NCBI RefSeq assembly: GCF_040546765.1
Contig: NZ_JBEPOK010000001.1
Span: forward strand, 3,968,001-4,032,000
Direction: 5' to 3'
Origin: Arthrobacter sp. OAP107
GTDB lineage: Bacteria > Actinomycetota > Actinomycetes > Actinomycetales > Micrococcaceae
DNA length: 64,000 bases
Below the pieces are notes generated by a model that had not been told where the DNA came from, did no database searches, and worked only from the letters and a program-made list of their open reading frames with translations. Made by a program: the position numbers and the translations under genes. Position 1 is the first letter of the stretch, and each line of letters opens with the position of its first letter. Shown here one piece after another: positions 8,141-16,558 of the stretch.

Positions 8141-10306
8141 ATGGCTGGATGGAATGCTGACACTGCTGCAGGTTCGGCGGGGCCGGGCGCGGTCACATTG
8201 GTGGAGGGCTCATCGTTCTGCATCTCCGGGGCGAACGGCGACATCAGTCCGGACTATCCGCATGGGGTCTTCTTTGAGGACACCCGCATCCTGTCCACCT
8301 GGCATCTGACCGTAAACGGGGCCCCAGTGGAGCCCCTCGCGGCCAAGACCAAGGAACCGTACCGGGGCCTGTTTGCCGGCCGCGTCCCGCGCCCGGGCGG
8401 GCACGCGGACAGCCCGCTGATTGTCGAACGCCTCCGGGAGGTGGGCACCGGAATCCTGGAGCAGATCACCGTCAGGAACTACGCGGCGGTCCCCGCCGAG
8501 TGCGTGGTCTCCCTCAAAGTAGACGCGGACTTCGCTGACCTCTTCGAGGTGAAGGAGGCCCGCATCCAGCGGCGCTGGGACGAGTCCCGCCAAGCGGACG
8601 GTGACGCGCTGACCATCCGGGCGGCCTGGCAGAACATCCGGAAAGGCGTGGTTGTGTCAGCCAGGGGCGCCCACGCCACACCGGAGGCCCTGACGTTCCA
8701 CGCCGTTGTCCCGCCGCATGGAGAATGGAGCGCCACCGTCAGCGCGGTGCCCACCGCAGACATGTCCGGTTCCGCGGCGCCCTTTGTTCGTTCAGACGAC
8801 GGCGAACTGTCTCCGCGCGACCTCCGCCGGCAGGAGTGGGTGTCAAGGATTCCGGTCCTGCGCATGGGCAACCGCTCCATCGAGCGGACGCTTCGCCGCA
8901 GCTATGACGATCTGGGGGCACTTCGGATCGAGGACCCCGACCACCCGGACCGGATTGTGGTGGCCGCCGGCGCACCCTGGTTCATGGCACTGTTCGGCCG
9001 GGATTCGCTGTGGGCATCCCTGATGGCGCTACCGGTGGATCCGTCCCTGGCCTTCGGCACCATCCAGACCCTCGCCGAGCGCCAGGGCACAGTTGTGGAT
9101 GTGATGAGCGAGGAGGAACCGGGGAAGATCCTGCACGAGGTCCGGCTCGATGTCTCCAGCGGCCTGGCCCTGGGCGGCAAGTCCGCCTACTACGGCAGCG
9201 TCGACGCCACACCGCTGTTCGTGGCCCTGTTCGGGGAAGTCAGCCGCTGGGGATTCGCCGCAGAAACCATCTCCGCCCTGCTGCCGCACGTGGACCGCGC
9301 GCTGGACTGGATCCGCGACTACGGGGACAAGGACGGCGACGGCTTCGTCGAGTACGAACGGCTCAACGACACCGGTCTGATCAACCAGGGCTGGAAGGAT
9401 TCGTGGGACGGCATCAACTTTGCCGACGGGACCCTGGCCCAGCCCCCGATCGCACTCTGCGAGGTGCAGGCCTACGTTTACAGCGCCTACATGGCCCGGT
9501 CCTGGATAGCTTACGACGCCGGAGACGTGGCTTTGTCGGCCGAGTACAGGGAGCGCGGGGCGCAGCTAAAGAAGCAGTTCAACGAGCAGTTCTGGCTGCC
9601 CGACCGCGGCTACTATGCCATCGCCCTGGACGGCCACAAGCGGCCGGTGGATGCCTGCGCGTCCAACATGGGGCAATGCCTGCTGTTCGGCATCGTCGAT
9701 GCGGACAAGGCCCCGCTGGTGGCCGAACGGCTCATGTCCCCGGAGATGTTCAGCGGCTGGGGCGTGCGGACCCTGGCCACCAACATGGGCGCCTACAACC
9801 CCGCCAGCTACCACAACGGATCCGTCTGGCCCCACGACAACGCGATCATCGCGGCCGGCCTCCTGCGCTACGGCCTCGTCGAGCCGGCACAGCGGATCTC
9901 CACAGCCCTCTTTGAAGCGGCCGAATACTCCGAAGGTCGGTTGCCGGAACTTTTCTGCGGCTTCAGCCGGGAGCACTTCGACGAACCCGTCCCCTACCCC
10001 ACGGCATGCTCGCCCCAGGCCTGGGCCGCCACCACGCCGATCCAGCTCGTGAAGAGCCTGATGGGCTACTACGCCGATGTTGCCCGGGGCGGCCTCTGGA
10101 TGGATCCCGTACTCCCGGAATCCTACGGCGACCTGCACATCACCAACGCCCCCATGGCCGGCGGCCGGATCACCATCGACATTTCCGGTTCCGTCGCGAA
10201 CGTTCAGGGACTGCCCAAAGGCATGCTCTTCCACTATGGAATCCGCCCCTGGGCGTCCGACCTGGCGGAAAAGGCAAACCACGCAGGTGATGGGCATCCT
10301 GCCTAA
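8141..10306 (+). CDS. Glycogen debranching-type glucosidase (amylo-alpha-1,6-glucosidase family)
   Basis: A 721-aa protein. Residues about 25-210 match the N-terminal beta domain found in bacterial glycogen debranching enzymes, with the marker HGVFFEDTRILS. Residues about 250-700 form the (alpha/alpha)6 barrel, with FGRDSLWAS, WKDSWDGI and NGSVWPHDNAI as conserved active-site loops. Such proteins hydrolyse alpha-glucosidic bonds in oligosaccharides or limit dextrin. AAGGAG lies seven bases before ATG 8141. It overlaps the convergent MFS gene by four bases at its 3' end. Confidence 0.88.
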   Translation: MAGWNADTAAGSAGPGAVTLVEGSSFCISGANGDISPDYPHGVFFEDTRILSTWHLTVNGAPVEPLAAKTKEPYRGLFAGRVPRPGGHADSPLIVERLREVGTGILEQITVRNYAAVPAECVVSLKVDADFADLFEVKEARIQRRWDESRQADGDALTIRAAWQNIRKGVVVSARGAHATPEALTFHAVVPPHGEWSATVSAVPTADMSGSAAPFVRSDDGELSPRDLRRQEWVSRIPVLRMGNRSIERTLRRSYDDLGALRIEDPDHPDRIVVAAGAPWFMALFGRDSLWASLMALPVDPSLAFGTIQTLAERQGTVVDVMSEEEPGKILHEVRLDVSSGLALGGKSAYYGSVDATPLFVALFGEVSRWGFAAETISALLPHVDRALDWIRDYGDKDGDGFVEYERLNDTGLINQGWKDSWDGINFADGTLAQPPIALCEVQAYVYSAYMARSWIAYDAGDVALSAEYRERGAQLKKQFNEQFWLPDRGYYAIALDGHKRPVDACASNMGQCLLFGIVDADKAPLVAERLMSPEMFSGWGVRTLATNMGAYNPASYHNGSVWPHDNAIIAAGLLRYGLVEPAQRISTALFEAAEYSEGRLPELFCGFSREHFDEPVPYPTACSPQAWAATTPIQLVKSLMGYYADVARGGLWMDPVLPESYGDLHITNAPMAGGRITIDISGSVANVQGLPKGMLFHYGIRPWASDLAEKANHAGDGHPA

Positions 10307-11517
10307 CCATGTGATTGCCTTTGGAACAGCGCAGCGGTTCCCGCCCCGAGGATCAGGACGACCGACAACCACAGGCCGCCTGCTATCCCCCATGAACCAT
10401 CGGACAGGGCTCCCGAGATCACGGGGCCAATGCCCTGGCCCACGCTAAACGCGACGGTCTGGGCAGCAATTCCGGATGTACGTGCTTCTGGCGGCAAACT
10501 CCGTTTAGCGAGAACGGCAGCAGCGGTCGGGCCAGCCATGAACGCGCCTCCGAAGATCACCCCTGAGATCAGCGCTGCCGTCAGTCCCGACCCGACGAGG
10601 ACTGGCAGCACTCCGAGAAGAACAACGAGCGAGACCAGCGCCAGCGCCCGCGCAGACGAAAGGCGGTCGATGATTTTGGCCCACAGGAACAAAGTGGACG
10701 CGGCGGAGGCGAGGCCAAGGGTGATGAAAAATATGGTTACCGGCCACCCTGAAAGGCCCTGAGCATTAAGGAGCGCGATGATGAAGGTCATGTAGGAGAC
10801 GTAGCCTGCACCATAGAGCAGATTCCACATGAACGCCGGCACTAGAAAAGCGAGAGACACCGTCCGCCCCGTTCGCTGTCCGGTCGGCTGAATTCGGCCC
10901 GACGCGATGCCGGCTGGAACCAGAGCCAATGCGGCTGATGCGCCCATGACGAGCCAGCCTACGCGCCAACCCGGGCTCCCTAGCCAGGTCAGCACAACCG
11001 GAACCAGGATTCCGGAGAGTACGATGCCGATCCCTACCCCCGACATGAAGATTCCTACCATCTTTACGGACTGTCCTGGCGAAGACGTAGGAATTCGCGA
11101 CGCGAGGGCCGCTCCGACGACGAAGAGGACGGCGGTAGCCACGCCTCCGACAAACCTAACGACGGCAAGGTAAGTGAATTCTCCACTCATCGCTGATGCG
11201 ACAAGAGTCAGCGCACTGATGGCAATCCCCCACATATAGGTCCGCCGGCTGCCGAACTTGCGGGCCCACCAGGCACCGCTTGCCGACCCTAGAATGTATC
11301 CTGCGGCGTTGGCGGTGTTGATTCCTCCTGCAGTCGCATACGACCAGTCCAGATCAGACTTCATGGCGGGAAGTAACAACGCATAGGCGAACCGCATAAA
11401 TCCAAGTGCAATGACCGGTCCGACGGCGAGCCCGAGCGCCAACAACGGGGCATTGCAGGGACTGCGTAAAGCCCCGCCAAAAGACTTTCGGACTGGTGAA
11501 TCAATTTGGTTTTCCAC
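10303..11517 (-). CDS. MFS transporter, YbfB/YjiJ-like
   Basis: A 404-aa major facilitator with about 12 membrane spans. The first helix carries ALGFMRFAYALLLPAMKSDL, the hallmark of the YbfB/YjiJ subgroup, and a basic loop with ARKFGSRRTY follows helix 2. The substrate is unknown. It is the last gene of a minus-strand series lyase-like gene, nitroreductase, small gene, MFS, so it could export or import a nitroaromatic compound or its product. A perfect hairpin at 11555-11588 lies between it and the preceding gene. Its TAG overlaps the convergent debranching gene by four bases. Confidence 0.85.
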   Translation of the reverse strand: MENQIDSPVRKSFGGALRSPCNAPLLALGLAVGPVIALGFMRFAYALLLPAMKSDLDWSYATAGGINTANAAGYILGSASGAWWARKFGSRRTYMWGIAISALTLVASAMSGEFTYLAVVRFVGGVATAVLFVVGAALASRIPTSSPGQSVKMVGIFMSGVGIGIVLSGILVPVVLTWLGSPGWRVGWLVMGASAALALVPAGIASGRIQPTGQRTGRTVSLAFLVPAFMWNLLYGAGYVSYMTFIIALLNAQGLSGWPVTIFFITLGLASAASTLFLWAKIIDRLSSARALALVSLVVLLGVLPVLVGSGLTAALISGVIFGGAFMAGPTAAAVLAKRSLPPEARTSGIAAQTVAFSVGQGIGPVISGALSDGSWGIAGGLWLSVVLILGAGTAALFQRQSHG

Positions 11518-11554
11518 GAGGGCCTTCCAGAACAGTTGATTTCCTACTCTTATG

Positions 11555-11588
11555 GCGGGAGAGACCGGCAGTCCTCGGTCTCTCCCGC
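11555..11588. terminator. Perfect 13-bp hairpin between small gene and MFS gene
   Basis: Arms GCGGGAGAGACCG and CGGTCTCTCCCGC enclose an 8-base loop. There is no clear T-run on the minus strand. It may attenuate transcription between the small gene (stop 11601) and the MFS gene (start 11517), or mark an RNA processing site. Confidence 0.5.
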
Positions 11589-11600
11589 GTCATCATTGAG

Positions 11601-11903
11601 TTACAGCGGCGCCGTTCCGCCGCCGCTACGCGCGGTGACCGGACGGATGTTGTATCCGTCGTCTCTGAGGATCAGCCGTCTGGTCCAGTCACTAATCAGC
11701 CAGATGGCCGCTCCGTCCTCCATGACGCCGTCGGTCCTCCCCACTTTGGGAGGTAGGAACGGGCTGATCAGGACGACTGTCACGTTGGCTGGGATTTCGG
11801 CCCAGTCCTCGATGACTTCTCCAAGGAGGAGCGTGCCCAAGCCTTCGTCGGCCAGAAAGTGCCTGAAGTTTCCCTCAAAGTACCCTTGCCTGATTTGCCG
11901 CAT
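11601..11903 (-). CDS. Small hypothetical protein in nitroaromatic cluster
   Basis: A 100-aa protein with GAGGA five bases before ATG 11903. It has mixed alpha/beta composition, with acidic segment EVIEDWAEIP and no membrane span or recognisable motif. It is in the same frame as the upstream nitroreductase, from which it is separated by one TGA at 11952-11954 and 16 codons. That raises the possibility that the two were once one reading frame, or that translation reinitiates. I do not recognise the family. Confidence 0.5.
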   Translation of the reverse strand: MRQIRQGYFEGNFRHFLADEGLGTLLLGEVIEDWAEIPANVTVVLISPFLPPKVGRTDGVMEDGAAIWLISDWTRRLILRDDGYNIRPVTARSGGGTAPL

Positions 11904-11951
11904 GGCTGTCCTCGGGAATGCGTTCGGTGTAGGTGTGAAATGCCCAGCCGG

Positions 11952-12866
11952 TCAGACTGAGCTGCCTGGTTCTCCAACGGGTTGCACCGGCGAATCCTGG
12001 ATCCAGCCGGCCCAAGCCGCGTGAGCAATGAGGGTTTGGCCGCCAGCACGGAACTCGTGCATCTGCCATTGCGATGATGACGCTGTGCCGGAGTCGAGGC
12101 CGCCCGTTGTCATTGCGCCCTCAGTCCTGTCCTCGTAAAAGGTTGCAAAGTCCGTCACGCGTTGCCGTGGGGTGGTGAAACTGTGCAACCGGTGTGATGT
12201 GTCCGCATATCCCAGGGACAGTCCGCAGATGATCCTGTGATCGTCTGGGATTTCCAGGTGGCTTCTTATGACCGGGTAGTAATCCAGGAACGAGGCTTGG
12301 GGGCATGTGTCGAGTCCTGACGCACGAGCAGCAAGCATCGTAGCCTGCAGGAACAGACCGGCGTCGATGAGCGCACTGTCCAGCTGGTGACGGCTGACCG
12401 TGAGGAAGATGCCGATGGGAGCTCCAAAAAACTCATAGTTGCGTCGGTGGTGGGCGTCCCTGCCAGCAAGGTCCGTGAAGTCTATTCCCAGCGTTTCGCC
12501 GTAGAGGCCCTGGCCGAAATCGCTCCGCCGAGACTGGAAGGGTTCCACCCATTCGTCCGGGCGTGGCTGATAGTCGAACTCGCACCTCTGGACGCGTTCT
12601 CCGGCGTCGTGGGCCTGCAGAAGAGCCGCTGTTAGGCGATCCTTTGCGGTACCGGAAAGAACGTGGACCTGCCACGGTTGCCCATTCGAATTGCTGGCTG
12701 AGCGAGAGGCAAGCTCCAAGATCCCCTCAACAGTGCTTCTAGAAACCGGCCTCGGCAAGAAAGCACGCACGCTGCGCCTGCTAAGCAGGGCTTCCTCGAC
12801 ACTCATCCGCTGTAGGGCGGGGCGGGTCACCGCGCTGCACACGCCCCCGCACTTGGATTGGGACAT
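11952..12866 (-). CDS. Nitroreductase family protein, probable nitrobenzoate reductase
   Basis: A 304-aa protein. Residues about 20-245 are a classic FMN-binding nitroreductase domain: SRRSVRAFLPRPV at the N-terminus, ASNSNGQPWQVHVLSG for FMN contact, and the C-terminal PDDHRIICGLSLGYAD. Residues 246-304 extend past the usual family end and may be acquired or non-native. The start lies 12 bases after the stop of a 4-hydroxylaminobenzoate lyase-like gene, so the two form an operon. In the Pseudomonas and Ralstonia 4-nitrobenzoate pathway, PnbA (nitroreductase) makes 4-hydroxylaminobenzoate, which PnbB converts to protocatechuate and ammonia. The same role is inferred here. Confidence 0.82.
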   Translation of the reverse strand: MSQSKCGGVCSAVTRPALQRMSVEEALLSRRSVRAFLPRPVSRSTVEGILELASRSASNSNGQPWQVHVLSGTAKDRLTAALLQAHDAGERVQRCEFDYQPRPDEWVEPFQSRRSDFGQGLYGETLGIDFTDLAGRDAHHRRNYEFFGAPIGIFLTVSRHQLDSALIDAGLFLQATMLAARASGLDTCPQASFLDYYPVIRSHLEIPDDHRIICGLSLGYADTSHRLHSFTTPRQRVTDFATFYEDRTEGAMTTGGLDSGTASSSQWQMHEFRAGGQTLIAHAAWAGWIQDSPVQPVGEPGSSV

Positions 12867-12878
12867 TGTTCCCCCCGC

Positions 12879-13385
12879 CTAGTAGCTGGGCGTGATGTCG
12901 TAGGAGATGCGGCCGGCGGGCAGGAAGAAGAGTGCGATCAATGCTCCGCCCTTAACTTCCGGATAGTGGTGGCTGCCGGGCCCCGGAGCTGTCCATCCCG
13001 GTCCTGACCAGCCGTTGGGTCCGGCCAGCTTGGCTTGGGGATCGAGGGGGACCACGAGGTTCAGTTCCCCGTAAGGGTGCTGGTGGTAATCGCCCCGGTA
13101 GGGCTCGACGCTGTTCATGTACACCGCCGTGATGCTGAAGTAGTTGAGCACGTCGCTGGGATCAGCGAGGCGGCTCCGCCTGTAGTTAGGACCATCAACT
13201 TCGATGTTGGCCGCCCAACCGTCGCGGACGCCCTCAGTGATCATCCGGGAGAGATCCTCAAATAAGGGGGTGCCGGGACCGTAGTTTTGGTTCAGCCAGG
13301 TTTCGAGTTCACCACCGGCGGTGCGGTTCTTGACTTCGTCAAGGAAAGGGATGCTTCGATCGATGAGCTTCTGAAGTGCGTTCAT
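12879..13385 (-). CDS. pnbB: 4-hydroxylaminobenzoate lyase-like protein (PnbB/DUF4863 family)
   Basis: A 168-aa protein recognised from its family pattern: RSIPFLDEVKNRTAG near the N-terminus, GWAANIEVDGPNYRRSR in the centre, and a His-rich region with YHQHPYGE and PGSHHYPEV before GRISYD. PnbB converts 4-hydroxylaminobenzoate to 3,4-dihydroxybenzoate with release of ammonium, without an external reductant. It is first in an operon with a nitroreductase. A perfect palindrome and a divergent TetR gene lie just upstream. The assignment rests on recalled family similarity; substrate position (para or other) is not proven. Confidence 0.75.
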   Translation of the reverse strand: MNALQKLIDRSIPFLDEVKNRTAGGELETWLNQNYGPGTPLFEDLSRMITEGVRDGWAANIEVDGPNYRRSRLADPSDVLNYFSITAVYMNSVEPYRGDYHQHPYGELNLVVPLDPQAKLAGPNGWSGPGWTAPGPGSHHYPEVKGGALIALFFLPAGRISYDITPSY

Positions 13386-13446
13386 GATTCGTCTCCTGGT
13401 TGGTAATCGCGAGCTTTGTGCTGCGATGCAATAACGCTAACCCGCA

Positions 13447-13477
13447 GTTAAGTTACAGTCAATAGCTGTAACTTAAC
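13447..13477. promoter_or_regulatory. Candidate TetR operator, palindrome 1 (perfect)
   Basis: Two perfect 12-base arms, GTTAAGTTACAG and CTGTAACTTAAC, are separated by seven bases. It lies 62 bases upstream of the pnbB-like start and about 99 bases upstream of the tetR start. The same element with 10-base arms and the same 31-base span is present at 15832-15862, in front of the AAHS transporter and doxX. Confidence 0.8.
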
Positions 13478-13530
13478 CTGCGCACTCTTGCCTGATCTCT
13501 GGTCGTCACTATCAGACAGCAGTGTCTTCT

Positions 13531-13556
13531 GTTACGTTGAGAGTTCGTAACGTAAC
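13531..13556. promoter_or_regulatory. Candidate TetR operator, palindrome 2 (variant)
   Basis: Arms GTTACGTT and AACGTAAC with a 10-base spacer lie 20 bases before the GTG start of the tetR gene. The arms resemble those of the 31-bp palindrome but the spacing is shorter, so this may be an autoregulatory or weaker site. Confidence 0.55.
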
Positions 13557-13575
13557 CTAGTTTTGGAGGTTGTAG

Positions 13576-14223
13576 GTGGCCACGAAGCCGGCGGACCGGA
13601 CCTCGGACGAAAGTGCCGAGACTGAGGTTTCTAAGGGCGGCAGGCCCAGAGATCCTGCCGTTGATGAGGTCATCATCAAGGCGACCCGCCGTCGCCTTAT
13701 TCTGGACGGATATACCAAGATGACCCTTGGCGACGTTGCGGCAGATGCCGGCGTTACCCGCCCTACCCTGTACAGGCGGTGGCCTGGGAAGTTCGAGCTG
13801 GTCGTCGATGCCTTGGACTACGGCTTTCGCGAGCAACGGAACACTTACCCGAACCTGAATCTGGATGAACTTCCGCCCCTGGAGGCCTTGACTGAGGCCG
13901 TTCGCCGGCTGGATCCCGCCTATTTCAATCCCGATGCCATGATCCTCATGGGAAACTTCATGGGCGAGACCAACCGCACCCCCGGACTGATGTCAATTCT
14001 CACCGAGCACGCCGTTGAGCCGCGGGTGAACCTCCTGGAGCGCACGCTGGCCAGCCTTCAGGATCGGGGAGCGGTCAAGCAGGGAATTGATAAGAGCACC
14101 ATTGCCTCAATGTGCTTCGGCAGCTATTTTGCCGCGTTTCTGCGCGCAGATACGGATAAGGCCGGCCTGGCCGAGAAGGTCGTGCAGGTCATTTGGCCAG
14201 CCATCGCTGCCAACCCCGGCTAG
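13576..14223 (+). CDS. TetR/AcrR family transcriptional regulator of the nitroaromatic module
   Basis: A 215-aa regulator. The N-terminal helix-turn-helix spans about residues 45-85, with TLGDVAADAGVTRPTLYRRWPGK; the C-terminal half is an all-helical ligand domain. The GTG start at 13576 is preceded by GGAGGT at five bases. It is divergent from the lyase/nitroreductase operon. Palindromes lie on both sides of its promoter and in front of the neighbouring AAHS/doxX genes, so it most likely represses the whole module until an aromatic ligand binds. Confidence 0.9.
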   Translation: MATKPADRTSDESAETEVSKGGRPRDPAVDEVIIKATRRRLILDGYTKMTLGDVAADAGVTRPTLYRRWPGKFELVVDALDYGFREQRNTYPNLNLDELPPLEALTEAVRRLDPAYFNPDAMILMGNFMGETNRTPGLMSILTEHAVEPRVNLLERTLASLQDRGAVKQGIDKSTIASMCFGSYFAAFLRADTDKAGLAEKVVQVIWPAIAANPG

Positions 14224-14304
14224 GGGCCATTAGCGCTGACACAGAACCGAATGGCCAGCACCAAAAGCACTCGAACGCCCCTTCTCGCCGCCGACACATG
14301 AGTT

Positions 14305-14335
14305 GGGCCGGTTCCCTATCTCAGAGAACCGGCCC
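14305..14335. terminator. Bidirectional terminator-like hairpin
   Basis: Arms GGGCCGGTTC and GAACCGGCCC surround an 11-base loop between the convergent tetR gene (stop 14223) and AAHS transporter (stop 14351). It is well placed to end both transcripts, although T-runs are short. Confidence 0.65.
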
Positions 14336-14350
14336 CTCCCATGCCAGCGC

Positions 14351-15701
14351 TTAGCGGTGCATGCGCCCCAGAATCAGGACACTGACTGCTGCGATCATCA
14401 GGGCCCCCGCCATCACCAGGAAGACCTGCTGAGGGGCGATTCCACCTCCGAGGGCAACACCCACCAGCAGGGGGCCGGCAATTCCGCCGAGGCGTCCCAC
14501 ACCCAAGGCCCATCCGACTCCTGCCGATCGCATGTGGGGCGGGTAGAGAACAGTAGCGAGCGCTATCACGCTCATTTGTCCACCCGTGACGCAGGCTCCT
14601 GTGAGGAACGCCGTCACGAGCAGCATTTCCGTTCCCGCGCCCAGAACGGCACCTAGCGCTACAACAAACACGGCACCGAGAAGGTACACGGTTCCGAGTG
14701 TGCCGAAGGGGCTGATGCGGTCCATTGCGGGGCCGATGGCCGCGGCTGCGACGATTCCCCCTATCGTTGTCAGCACCGTCGCGGCGATGACGATTTCCGG
14801 AGCCCGGCCGAGGGAGCCGACGATGGTGGGCAGCCAGCTTTGAATTGAATAGAATGCGGCAAGATTTGCTACGAAGGCCAGCCACAACAGGATTGTGCTG
14901 ATTAGCCACTTGCGGCGGAAGAGCTCGGCAACCTGCGTTTTGGCCCTTTTGGACCGCATGGCTTTCCCCATCGTTGACGACGTTCGCTGCCGCCGGAAGA
15001 TCTGGCTGAAGCCGCTGCAGGATCGCGCGAACCCTCGCCTGCCCGTCCACTTCCCTCAAGAGGAACCGCGGCGACTCCGGAAGGTACCGGATGAGGAATC
15101 CAAGCAGAACAAGTGGCACAAGGCCCCCGATAACGAACATCATGCGCCACCCCAGCAGCGGAATGATGAAGCCTGACGAGATGCCGGCAGCCACAAATCC
15201 CAAAGCAAGCCAGCAGTAGATGAACATCACGAAGCTCGAACGCCGCCGCTTAGGGGCGAACTCGCTGGTCAGGGACACAACACTCGGAATCACCGCCCCA
15301 AGGCCGGCACCGGTCAGGAACCTTAAGGCAATGAGATGGTTCGGCTCCATTGCCAGGGCCGACGCTAACGTCAGCGAGCCGAACATGGCAGTGCACACGA
15401 TGACAACCCGTCGGTTGCCAACCCTGTTCGCCAAAGGCGAGAGCACAAGATACCCAATCATGAGTCCGACGATCGCGGCCGAAAGAATGGGTCCCAGTGC
15501 AGCGACCGGCAGGCCCCACTCTTTTGCGATTACCGGAGCGGCAAAACTGATCGACTGGGTATCAAAACCGTCCAGGAACATGACGGCACCGGACAAGAAG
15601 AGAATGAGGTAGTGGAAGCGGCCGAGGGGCCCGTTGTCGATTACGTCCGTCAGGCGAACTTCTTCGTTCTGGAGCTGAGGATGCAGGGGCGGGACATTCA
15701 C
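14351..15701 (-). pseudogene. AAHS-type aromatic acid:H+ symporter (MFS), frameshifted
   Basis: The first half (GTG start 15701, or ATG 15758) encodes MFS helices 1-6 with the aromatic acid:H+ symporter signature DGFDTQSISFAAPVIAKEWG and a basic loop ANRVGNRR. The second half, helices 7-12 with SWLPTIVGSLG and ending ILGRMHR at 14351, lies in another frame. The switch falls in the central linker near 14950-15010, where a CCCC run at 14966-14969 is a likely slip site. AAHS proteins (PcaK, BenK) import hydroxy-, nitro- or chlorobenzoates, fitting the cluster. It is either a recent mutation or a one-base sequencing error. Confidence 0.82.
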
Positions 15702-15831
15702 GGATATCGCACGCCTTTCTTTGGTTTCTAGTCGGGGTCCGCCCTGTAGGATCCGCACCGCAGATCCGGCGGGTACATCGCTGCGCCAACGACGAGCGCA
15801 TGTGATACGGACAACACCAAACTAGGCCAGA

Positions 15832-15862
15832 GTTAAGTTACAGTCAATACTCGTAACTTAAC
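15832..15862. promoter_or_regulatory. Candidate TetR operator, palindrome 3
   Basis: Arms GTTAAGTTAC and GTAACTTAAC are separated by 11 bases, a 31-base element. Its first 18 bases are identical to those of the perfect palindrome at 13447-13477. It lies between the divergent AAHS transporter and doxX genes, which ties both to the TetR regulator. Confidence 0.8.
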
Positions 15863-15907
15863 CAATGTGAGTTGCGACCTTGTCCACGACAACCCATTGA
15901 GGAACCC

Positions 15908-16417
15908 ATGACCAGTTTCGACGTAGCTCTCCTGGTGCTCAGGCTCGGCATCGGCATCACCATGGCGGTTCACGGATACGCCAAACTCTTCCTGGGCGGG
16001 AGGATATCCGGCACAAGCAAATGGTTCACAAGCCTTGGCATGCGCCCAGCTGCCTTCCATGCGTGGTTGGCCGCGGGCACTGAAATTGCGGCAGGTCTTG
16101 CCCTTGCCGCCGGCCTCCTAACCTCTCTCGCCTCAGCTGCATTTGTGGCACTCATGCTGGTGGCAGCGTGGACCGTCCATCGCAAAAAGGGCTTCCTCAT
16201 AACCTCCGGAGGGTGGGAGTACACCTTTGTCCTGGCCGTCGCGGCGATTTCCATAGCAGTCACGGGGCCAGGACATTTGAGTTTGGACTGGCTGATATTC
16301 GGTTCGCCCCTGCTCGAAGGACTGCCTGGGCTTTTCGTCTCCGTGGGAGTTGGCGGTGTTGCCGGAGTGGGACTCCTTGCAGCCTGCTACCGGCCGCCGA
16401 AGAACATCCCCGCCTGA
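15908..16417 (+). CDS. DoxX family membrane protein
   Basis: A 169-aa protein with four hydrophobic segments and the DoxX-type start LRLGIGITMAVHGYAKLF. The ATG at 15908 follows GAGGAA. DoxX-like proteins are small quinone- or redox-linked membrane proteins often found beside thiol oxidoreductases and aromatic degradation genes. It is divergent from the AAHS symporter across a TetR-type palindrome, and an AhpD-like gene follows in the same direction. A role in handling oxidative stress from nitro or hydroxylamino intermediates is inferred. Confidence 0.85.
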   Translation: MTSFDVALLVLRLGIGITMAVHGYAKLFLGGRISGTSKWFTSLGMRPAAFHAWLAAGTEIAAGLALAAGLLTSLASAAFVALMLVAAWTVHRKKGFLITSGGWEYTFVLAVAAISIAVTGPGHLSLDWLIFGSPLLEGLPGLFVSVGVGGVAGVGLLAACYRPPKNIPA

Positions 16418-16482
16418 CGGTCGCAGGATCGGCGCTTCATCAAGATCAGGAGCACCACGGAAATGACATTGAATCTCCCCCG

Positions 16483-16522
16483 TTCCGCTGGTTCTTGGGC
16501 ACTGGCCCAAGAACCAGCGGAA
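16483..16522. other. Perfect 18-bp inverted repeat between doxX and ahpD-like genes
   Basis: Arms TTCCGCTGGTTCTTGGGC and GCCCAAGAACCAGCGGAA flank a 4-base loop ACTG. It begins 65 bases after the doxX stop and ends 36 bases before the ahpD-like start. No T-run follows, so it is not a standard terminator. It could be an RNA stability element, an attenuator or the scar of a mobile element. Confidence 0.7.
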
Positions 16523-16558
16523 TGCAAAATCTCCAACGACAGGAAAGGACCGCAGGCC

